From contig CM045761.1 of the NCBI GenBank assembly GCA_025200525.1, positions 77,715,551 through 77,779,550 on the forward strand: DNA of 64,000 bases, in the 5' to 3' direction. Shown here piece after piece: positions 56,828-64,000 of this stretch. The notes beneath the pieces are model-generated. The model saw only the letters and a list, made by a program, of their open reading frames with translations. It was not told the origin of the DNA and did no database searches. Each line of letters begins with the position of its first letter. Position 1 is the first letter of the stretch. This DNA is from Camellia lanceoleosa (taxonomy: Eukaryota > Streptophyta > Magnoliopsida > Ericales > Theaceae). The position numbers and the translations under genes were made by a program.

Positions 56828-57140
56828 GTTGCTTTTCTTTGTAATAGTCCCTAGTGTTGAAGGAAACGTATTTAAAGTTGTTAACCACATGTTGATATGT
56901 GCATTGTTGTTTTAAGCATAAGGTTGTTTAGATTTGCCATTACTTTTTCGGAAATTTCATGTTTATGTGTATTTGGGAGGTTGTTGTTAATAAGATAACC
57001 ATGGTGGAAATGATGGAATTTAGTTGAGAGTTAGTATTGTGATTTAAAAATGAAATAGTGTGGTTTTGATCACTAGAAACCCTTTGTTTGGGTAGTTTGA
57101 TTTGAAATTTCGGGGACAAAATTCTTTCAGGGGGGAAGGT
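56828..57140 (+). other. 3' untranslated region and polypurine tract, element 2
   Basis: No gene. It ends TTCAGGGGGGAAGGT (57126-57140), the polypurine tract directly before the LTR. The reverse of this stretch recurs at 61772-62080 in element 3. Confidence 0.8.
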
Positions 57141-59093
57141 TGTAGCGATCCCAGTTTTGCCACTTCGCTGAGTATGTCGAGGATCGAGCTGCTCGGTTAG
57201 CTCACGGGGGTCCAGGAGGTAGCGCCCCTTGGCTGGTCCAAGGGCAGCACCCCTTGGTGGGTCCTGGGGCAGCGCCCTAGCAGGGTTGAACTGCAGCACC
57301 CTTGAATTAAAAATGCAAAATGCATTAAAAGTTGCTTGCCCGCTCGAGCGGCCGTTTATGCGCTCGAGCGGAGAATGTTTGGCTCCAGAAGTTTGACCTA
57401 TCTGCAAAAGTACTGGGAAAGTGTATTTGACGCTCGAGCGAGGCTTCCACGCTCGAGCAGACCATGTTATATCAGTTTGTGAATCTGATATTTCAAATCC
57501 CTTTTTTATATCTCTCTCTAAAAAAAAAAACCTTTCCTTTCCCTTCTCTCTATATTTCCCTACGCCAAATTGGATCAAAACCTTGATTTCTCAAGATCCA
57601 TTAGACTTCTACCATAAGTTCGTCATCAAAGTTGGTTAACTTCTCAAGGGCTTCATTGTGTGCGATGAAGATCGAGTTTCGACACCGTTGATTTTGGGGG
57701 TTTCATCTCATTTCTTCTTCAAAACTTGAGGTAGGGATTTTCTTAGAATTATATATATATATATATATTTGCAAGATCTACATGATTTTCAAAATCATCT
57801 GTTGATAGTTTTGAATATTGATTGTTGATTTGAGAAGTGGAGCGATTTTGAAAGCACTTTTAAAATGATCTTATGGGTTTTGATCTTCGTTGATTGAAAA
57901 AAAGATGGTTTTGGAAAGTTTTCTTTCAAAAGATTTGAGTTGTATAGTTTTGGTGAGAAAACCTAGAATTTGGAAAAAAAAATTTAAAGGAGACCGAAAA
58001 TCCATGAATGATATTATTATATTTATTTTGTGTGTCAAAATAAATAGATATTTGAAAATTTTCTTATTTATATTTATATAAATGATGAATTTCAGGGAAT
58101 ATAAGAATTATTGTTCATTTTGGAAATTATTGTTCAAAACGTTGAAGTAGTCTTGAAATAACTAATTGTCGTGGATACTTAAGAAGAGGGAATTGTGTTA
58201 TTCCTTGGATGATGAATTGGAATAAAAGTATTTATATTCATCTTGTGAAATTGGCATATCAATTCATTTGATTACATTAAATTTTGAAAGTTGATTTAAA
58301 AACTTGCATTGAGAAAAGAATGTTGAGAAATAAGTTTTCATAGAATGGTTTTGGGGTAAATATGTTGGTAAGTCTTGATAGGTGGTGTAGATGATATTGA
58401 ATAAGTTGGCCTGAGAGTCCGGGGTGAAAGACCGAAAACCCGCGTGGATAGGTGTCGAGCCTACCGATTAATACCAGTAAAAATGGCAATTTGGTAGTAC
58501 TTGTATAGTCCACTTGCAGACACTGACCTAGGGATTACTAGAGTCGTATTTACTGCCCTTGAAATAAATTATTAAGTTTTGAACAATTGAAATTGCATGA
58601 CATCATTGAGCATGATGGTTTTCAAAAGATGAAAATGTGATTTATCTTCAAAAAGAGACATAGCATGGCATGTGCATTTCTTCTCTTGAAACTTGTATAA
58701 AATGTATATACTTTGTTAAGAATTTCCTACTGGGCTTTATGCTCACCATACGAGATTTTTGTGCAGAAAAAGATGTGGTAATGCCGCCTAACTAAAGGCG
58801 AGGAAATGTGTGTTAAGAGTACGTAACTCTCATTTTGTTGTGACTCTGTATACAAGCCAAGGGTTGTATGTGTGTGGGTTTGAATAACCGTTTTGTGTAA
58901 CCAAGCTCAACCTTGGAAACTTGTAAACCCTTGGGGGTATTTATTTCTTTATTTACTTGTTGTTGGATTAATGTATTGTTGCATGAAGAACTGTTGTATC
59001 ATATAATGTAAGTTTGGAGATTTATATTCGATTTTTCTTGAAAGAGCCATGATTGTTGTATTATCATTTGGGCTAGAAATTTGGGGCGTTACA
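57141..59093 (+). repeat. Element 2, 3' LTR, 1.95 kb
   Basis: From TGTAGCGATCCC to GGGGCGTTACA, followed by the TSD TACAT (59094-59098). CGCTCGAGCG palindromes lie at 57341, 57361 and 57431, with a shorter one at 57451, upstream of a weak TATA-like TTTATAT (57505). A TA run lies at 57750-57768. Confidence 0.9.
57341..57460. promoter_or_regulatory. CGCTCGAGCG palindrome cluster, element 2 LTR
   Basis: Three perfect CGCTCGAGCG and one CGCTCGAGCA in 120 bp, 200-320 bp from the LTR start. The 5' LTR copy (27815-27945) has the same sites decayed to CGCTTGAGCG or CGCTCGAACG. Confidence 0.6.
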
Positions 59094-59098
59094 TACAT

Positions 59099-59871
59099 TG
59101 TATGATGCTTTCAACTTTATGTGGTGTCATTCTTTATGAATAACTTCTAATAAGTTATTATGGGTCCAATGATCCCTATGGATCAATAGTCCCAATGGAC
59201 TGCATGGCATCACAAGTACTTTAGGTGCATAAAATGATGCTTTTCTTTAATAATAATCAGAATGTCATGACAAAATAAAACAAAACAAAAAAACAACTAG
59301 AAAAATTATTGAGCTAACCAATCAGTCCCATGCCATCAACGTGTTTTGAAAACACCTTTACAGAAAGACCTTTGGTCATGGGATCTGCAACCTTCATATC
59401 GGTACAAATATGCTCAATAATGACTTCTTGCTTCTTAACATGGTATCGAACAACAAGATACTTTATGTCAATATGCTTGCTTTGGCTACCACTTTTGTTG
59501 TTGTTAGAGAAGAAAACCACAGCCGAATTATCACAGTAAACCTTTAATGGCCTAGAAAATGAATCCACAATTCGAAGCCCCGTGATAAAATTCCTTAACC
59601 AAATAGCCTGTGATGTTGCATCAAAGCATGCTATAGACTCTGTGTCTATTGTTGACGATGCAATTACCGTCTCTTTGGCGCTCTTCCATGAAATAGCACC
59701 GGTTGCTAGCAGATAGATATATCTTAAAGTGGATTTTCTGGAATCTTGACAACCCGCAAAATTCGAGTCTGAATATCTAACCACCTCAAGACAGTCAACA
59801 TGTTTGTAAGTAAGCATGCAGTCCCTGGTTCCCTTTAAGTACGTCATGATTTTCTTTGCAACCTTCCAATG
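59099..59871 (-). pseudogene. Copia RNase H, cut at both ends
   Basis: The coding part is 59314-59871. In order: KKIMTYLKGTRDCMLTYKH, YSDSNFAGCQDSRKSTLRYI, GAISWKSAKETVIASSTIDT, ACFDATSQAIWLRNFI, VYCDNSAVVFFSNN, SKHIDIKYLVVRYHV, IEHICTDMKVADPMTKGL. These are the hallmarks of the Ty1/copia RNase H (Asp in YSDS, Glu in TES, Asp in YCDN). Element 3 inserted at 59871/59872 removes the upstream RT from view, and element 2 inserted downstream. The remaining reading frame is open, ending at 59314. 59099-59313 is the 3' untranslated part. Confidence 0.85.
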
Positions 59872-61771
59872 TGTAATGCCCCAAATTTCTAGCCCAATTG
59901 ATAATACAACAATCATGGCTCTTTCAAGGAAAATCGAATATAAATCTCCAAACTTACATTACATGATATAATAGTTCTTCATGCAACAATACATTAATCC
60001 AACAACAAGTAAATAAAGAAATAAATACCCCCAAGGGTTTACAAGTTTCCAAGGTTGAGCTTGGTTACACAAAACGGTTATTCAAACCCACACACATACA
60101 ACCCTTGGCTTGTATACAGAGTCACAATAAAATGAGAGTTACGTACTCTTAACACACATTTCCTCGCCTTTAGTTAGGCGGCATTTTCCACATCTTTTTC
60201 TGCACAAAAATCTCGTATGATGAGCATAAAGCCCAGTAGGAAATTCTTAACAAAGTATATACATTTTATACAAGTTTCAAGAGAAGAAATGCACATGCCA
60301 TGCTATGTCTCTTTTTGAAGATAAATCACATTTTCATCTTTTGAAAACCATCATGCTCAATGATGTCATGCAATTTCAATTGTTCAAAACTTAACAATTT
60401 ATTTCAAGGGCAGTAAATACGACTCTAGTAATCCCTAGGTCAGTGTCTGCAAGTAGACTATACAAATACTACCAAATTGCCATTTTTACTGGTATTAATC
60501 GGTAGGCTCGACACCTATCCGCGCGGGTTTTCGGTCTTTCACCCCGGACTCTCAGGCCAACTTATTCAATATCATCTACACCACCTATCAAGATTTACCA
60601 ACATATTTACCCCAAAACCATTCTATGAAAACTTATTTCTCAACATTCTTTTCTCAATGCAAGTTTTTAAATCAACTTTCAAAGTTTAATGTAATCAAAT
60701 AGATTGATATGCCAATTTCACAAGATGCATATAAATACTTTTATTCCAATTCATCATCCAAGGAATAACACAATTCCCTCTTCTTAAGTATCCACGACAA
60801 TTAGTTATTTCAAGACTACTTCAACGTTTTGAACAATAATTTCCAAAATGAACAATAATTCTTATATTCCCTGAAATTCATCATTTATATAAATATAAAT
60901 AAGAAATTTTCCACACATCCATTTAGTTTGACACACAAAATAAATATAACAATATCATTCACGGATTTTCAGTCTCCTTTAAAAAAAATCCCAAAATTCT
61001 AGGTTTTCTCACCAAAACTATACAACTCATATCTTTTGAAAGAAAACTTTCCAAAATCATCTTTTCTTCAATCAACAAAAATCAAAACCTATAAGATCAT
61101 TTTAAAAGAACAAGAGACAAACCTACTTTCAAAATCGCTCAACTTCTTGAATCAACAATCAATTTTCAAAGCTATCGAAAGATGATTTCGAAAATCATAT
61201 AGATCTTGCAAAATATATATATAACTCTAAGAAAATCCTTACCTCAAGTTTTGAAGAAGAAATGAGATGAAACCCACAAAATCAACGGTGTCAAAACTCG
61301 ATCTTCACCACACACAACGAAGCCCTCGAGAAGTTAACCAACTTTGATGAAAAACCTATGGCAGAACTCTAATGGATCTTGAGAAATCAAGGTTTTGATC
61401 CAATTTGGAGTAGGGAAATGTAGAGAAAAGGGAGAGGAAAGGGTTTTTAGAGAGATATACAAAAGTGATCTGAAATATCAGATTCACGAAGTGATATAAT
61501 GTGGTCCGCTCGAGCATGGAAAGCCCCGCTCGAGCGTCAAATACACTTTCCTAGTACTTTTGAAGACAGGTCAAACTTCTGAAACCAAACATTCTCTGCT
61601 TGAGCGCATAAACGGCCGCTCTAGCGGACAAGCAACTTCTAATGCATTTTGCATTTTTGCATTGCCCTCAACCCCGTTGGCGCCTGGGACCCGCCAAGGA
61701 CGCCGCCTGGACCCCATGGTGACAGGCGACTCGATCCCGACATACTCAATAAATGGCAAACCGGGATCGTA
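59872..61771 (-). repeat. Element 3, 3' LTR
   Basis: On + TGTAATGCCCCAAATTTC to AACCGGGATCGTA. The last bases differ from the usual CTGGGATCGCTACA by a small deletion. CGCTCGAGC-type sites lie at 61507-61540 and 61600-61628, near the 5' end on -. It matches element 2 LTRs throughout. Confidence 0.85.
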
Positions 61772-62083
61772 TTCCTTCCCTCCTTAAAGAATTTCATCCC
61801 CGAAATTTCAAATCAAACTACCCAAACAAAGGGGTTTTTAACGATCACAACCACGCTATTTTATTTTCAAATCACAATACTAACTCTCAATTAAATTCCA
61901 TCATTTCCACCATGGTTATCTCATTAACAACAACCTCCCAAATACGCATAAACATGAAATTTCCCAAAAAGTAATGGCAACTCTTAACAACCTTATGCTT
62001 AAAACAATACACATATCAACATGTGGTTAAAAATTTTAAATACGTTTCCCTCAACACTAGGGAATATTACAAAGAAAAGCAAC
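61772..62083 (-). other. 3' untranslated region of element 3
   Basis: Reverse of 56828-57140. On - the polypurine tract reads TTAAGGAGGGAAGGAA. No gene. Confidence 0.75.
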
Positions 62084-62893
62084 TTAAGCATTTTCAAACA
62101 AATCTGGATATTTGGAGCGGACTTCCGCCTCCCGTTCCCACGTCGCTTCTTTAACCCCATGGTGTCTCCACAACACCTTTACCAATGGTATAGTTTTGCC
62201 CCGTAGCACTTGCTCCTGGGTATCTAATATTTGAACCGGTCGTTCTTCATAAGAGGCATCCTCATCTACCTCCAAGTCAACCCAATCAAGCACATAAGAA
62301 GGTTCGGGTTTATACTACCTAAGCATAGCTACATGAAATACGTTGTGAACTCCCAAAAGTTGTGGCAGTAAAGCTAACCGGTATGCCACTTCCCCAATTC
62401 GCTCTAAGATCTCAAAAGGCCCAATGAACCTTGGAGATAATTTACCACTCTTACCAAATCTCATCAAACCCCGCCTTGGTGAGATTTTTAGAAATACATG
62501 GTCACCAACTTTGAAAGATAAAGGTTGTCTTCTCTTATTAGTATAACTCTTTTTCCGGCTTTGGGCTGTAGCTAACCTCTTCCAAATGAGAACAACTTTC
62601 TCGACTGTCTCTCTAACAAATTTCGGACCTAGTAACGGTGCATTACCCACTTCGGCCAAACAAACTGATGATCTACAAGGTTGGCCATACAAGGCCTCAA
62701 ATGGTGCCATCCCAATACTAGCTTGGTAACTATTGTTGTAAGCAAACTGAATCAATGGTAAGTGCCTTTCCCAATGACCCTTAAAATCAAGGACACAAGC
62801 TCTAAGCATGTCCTCCAAAATCTGAATGGTACATTCCGACTGTCCATCGGTTTGAGGATGATGAGCGGTGCTAAGAGTCAACTTAGTTCCCAA
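62084..62893 (-). pseudogene. Integrase C-terminal half and chromodomain, element 3
   Basis: Open from 62893 to 62315: MGTKLTLSTAHHPQTDGQSE with the catalytic Glu, [20 protein letters not shown], then VGDHVFLKISPRRGLMRFGK and PRFIGPFEILERIGEVAYRL. A stop follows VAMLR near 62315. The tail at 62293-62084 holds the chromodomain: DASYEERPVQILDTQEQVLR, VKVLWRHHGVKEATWE and YPDLFENA. It is joined to the upstream integrase part by a frameshift near 62890-62930. Confidence 0.85.
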
Positions 62894-63471
62894 TGCTTCT
62901 TGAAGGCTTTGCCATAACCGGGTAGTAAAACGAGGACCCTATCCGACACAATAGTCACAAGGACTCCATGAAGTTGAACTATCTCTCTAATGTACAACTC
63001 TGCATAGTGTTCAATTGAGCCGTTGGTGCACATTGAAATAAAATGGGTAAACTTAGTCAACCTATCAACAATCACCCAAATGGCGTCATTGCCTCGTTGT
63101 GTTCTAGGAAGCCCAACTACAAAATCCATGGTAACACGCTCCCATTTCCACTCGGCTATCAATAAGGGTTGTAACAAACCTGCTGGTTTTTGGTGTTCGG
63201 CCTTCACTTGTTGACAAGTAAGGCACTTCGATACAAATAAAGCGACATCCCATTTCATACCCCTCCACCAAAACTAACGACTAAGATCATGATACATTTT
63301 AGTGCCTCCTGGGTGTACCGCAAGGCGTGAGTGATGGAACTCCCAAAGTACTTCCTCTCTACAAGATTCTGGTACAAACAAACGGTCTAGGTAACGTACA
63401 CTCAGATCTGAGTGAACATTCAAACCTTTCTCTTCCTTTCCATTGGAAATCTTAACACGGATTGAGTCCAC
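62878..63471 (-). pseudogene. Integrase N-terminal half, element 3
   Basis: 63471-63274 encodes RVKISNGKEEKGLNVHSDLS and the HHCC start EFHHSRLAVHPGG, ending at a stop where element 2 continues with QFWW. 63258-62878 encodes SKCLTCQQVKAEHQKPAGLL and [20 protein letters not shown] with the first catalytic Asp. The frame is lost after VTIVSDR, before the usual DPRF. Confidence 0.85.
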
Positions 63472-63519
63472 ATCACGGTCTCTTCGTTGTGCCTCTATGA
63501 CCTTACTAACCGAGGTAGG

Positions 63520-64000
63520 TTAAACATTCAAAGTAAACAAGGTAGCACTCTCTCCGGACTCACCCAAGTGAAAATCAAACTTGCCAATAACATCTAGCAT
63601 ATCCCATTCCCGAATGGCCACACTTGCCAAACTACTCACAGATTTTCGACTCAAAGCATCAGCCACCACATTGGCCTTCCCTGGATGATAGTGTAACTCA
63701 AAGTCATAATCCTCCATAAATTCCATCCACTTCCGTTGTCGTAAATTCAAGTCTTTTTGAGAAAACAAATACTTTAGACTCTTATGGTCGGAGAAGACTT
63801 CAAACTTCGCACTGTACAAGTAATGCCTCCAAATTTTCAAAGAAAAAATCACTGCTGCTAATTCTAGATCATGGGTGGGGTAATTTTTCTCATGAGTTTT
63901 CAATTGTCGTGAACCATAGGCCACAACTTTTCCCTCTTGCATCAAGACACAACCAAGTCTATCCCCGTACGCATCACAATAGACAGTGTCATTCAAACCC
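63520..64000 (-). CDS. RNase H, element 3, partial at window edge
   Basis: Open without a break from the edge to a stop at 63520. [20 protein letters not shown] holds the first catalytic Asp, [20 protein letters not shown] the Glu, [16 protein letters not shown] the next Asp, and [17 protein letters not shown] the last. It ends with a spacer LFTLNV before the integrase, where a stop is also present in element 2, so in both copies pol is broken at this place. It degrades RNA in the RNA-DNA hybrid during reverse transcription. Confidence 0.85.
   Translation of the reverse strand, partial: GLNDTVYCDAYGDRLGCVLMQEGKVVAYGSRQLKTHEKNYPTHDLELAAVIFSLKIWRHYLYSAKFEVFSDHKSLKYLFSQKDLNLRQRKWMEFMEDYDFELHYHPGKANVVADALSRKSVSSLASVAIREWDMLDVIGKFDFHLGESGESATLFTLNV

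Larger units (their letters stand above)
27655..59093 (+). mobile_element. Element 2: chromovirus-like gypsy, carrying nested Tat-B
   Basis: The order is 5' LTR (27655-29404 plus 51543-51706, split by Tat-B), primer site, gag, pol with chromodomain, polypurine tract and 3' LTR (57141-59093), flanked by TACAT on both sides. Without Tat-B it is about 9.3 kb. The order PR-RT-RH-INT-chromodomain and the initiator-Met primer site fit the Tekay/Del group of chromoviruses. gag and pol contain many stops and a 37 bp deletion, so it is dead. Confidence 0.85.
59872..64000 (-). mobile_element. Element 3: chromovirus-like gypsy, partial
   Basis: Same family as element 2 but on -. 3' LTR at 59872-61771, then chromodomain, integrase and RNase H in reverse order up to the window edge. 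RT, protease, gag and 5' LTR lie beyond 64000. Left flank CAATG (59867-59871) is the likely target duplication. It has fewer stops than element 2, so it is probably younger. Confidence 0.85.

Noticed and set aside
59872..59916. N-terminal extension of the copia RNase H frame
   Set aside because: These codons lie in the inserted LTR of element 3, not in the copia element.

Overview
The window is repeat-dense nuclear DNA from a flowering plant, most likely a eudicot. Evidence for this: Ty3/gypsy polyproteins with a plant-type chromodomain, a Tat-lineage polyprotein with two RNase H domains, a primer site complementary to initiator tRNA-Met, intron-containing plant-mobile-domain genes, and an AT-rich background. 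I cannot name the species. No intact cellular gene, tRNA or rRNA gene is visible. Nearly everything that can be explained is transposable element, and every coding region seen carries stops or frameshifts.

Layout, left to right. 1-6703: the 3' end of a Tat-type gypsy element on + (Tat-A), with a hairpin-rich tandem array (1064-1895), a polypurine tract and a 4.5 kb LTR (2232-6703). 6704-8727: a gag-only LTR element (D), cut by Tat-A, with its own short LTR (8184-8727). 8728-22730: a mosaic of AT-rich Helitron-like units forming a tandem segmental duplication (11013-14621 and 14622-21950). It is interrupted by two solo LTRs (8848-11012 and 16709-21205), a rearranged LTR piece (19414-20875) and a terminal-inverted-repeat element. 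22992-24676: a Mutator-like element with about 205 bp inverted repeats and a 9 bp target duplication. 25348-26481: three sets of tandem repeats. 26900-64000: a nest of four retrotransposons. A copia element on - (27496 leftwards and 59099-59871) was hit by a chromovirus-like gypsy element on + (element 2, 27655-59093, TSD TACAT). The 5' LTR of element 2 was then hit by a 22.1 kb Tat element on - (Tat-B, 29405-51537, TSD CTTGG). A second chromovirus-like copy on - (element 3, from 59872) landed in the copia RNase H region and runs off the right edge.

The most interesting object is Tat-B. Between its pol and its 3' LTR it carries two intron-containing genes in the opposite orientation. One is a plant mobile domain (PMD) gene (31273-35363); the other is a DUF7745/PMD-like gene (36112-37396). 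Each is preceded by a cluster of GGCCGACC palindromes like those upstream of the TATA box in the Tat LTRs. Two other LTR families here also place CG-containing palindromes (CGCTCGAGCG; GGGTCGACCC) just upstream of their TATA-like boxes, and a third has a G-box dyad there. This suggests a shared promoter logic, and a cassette used for both the sense and the antisense transcription units of Tat-B. All genes are decayed, mostly by changes that fit C-to-T deamination.
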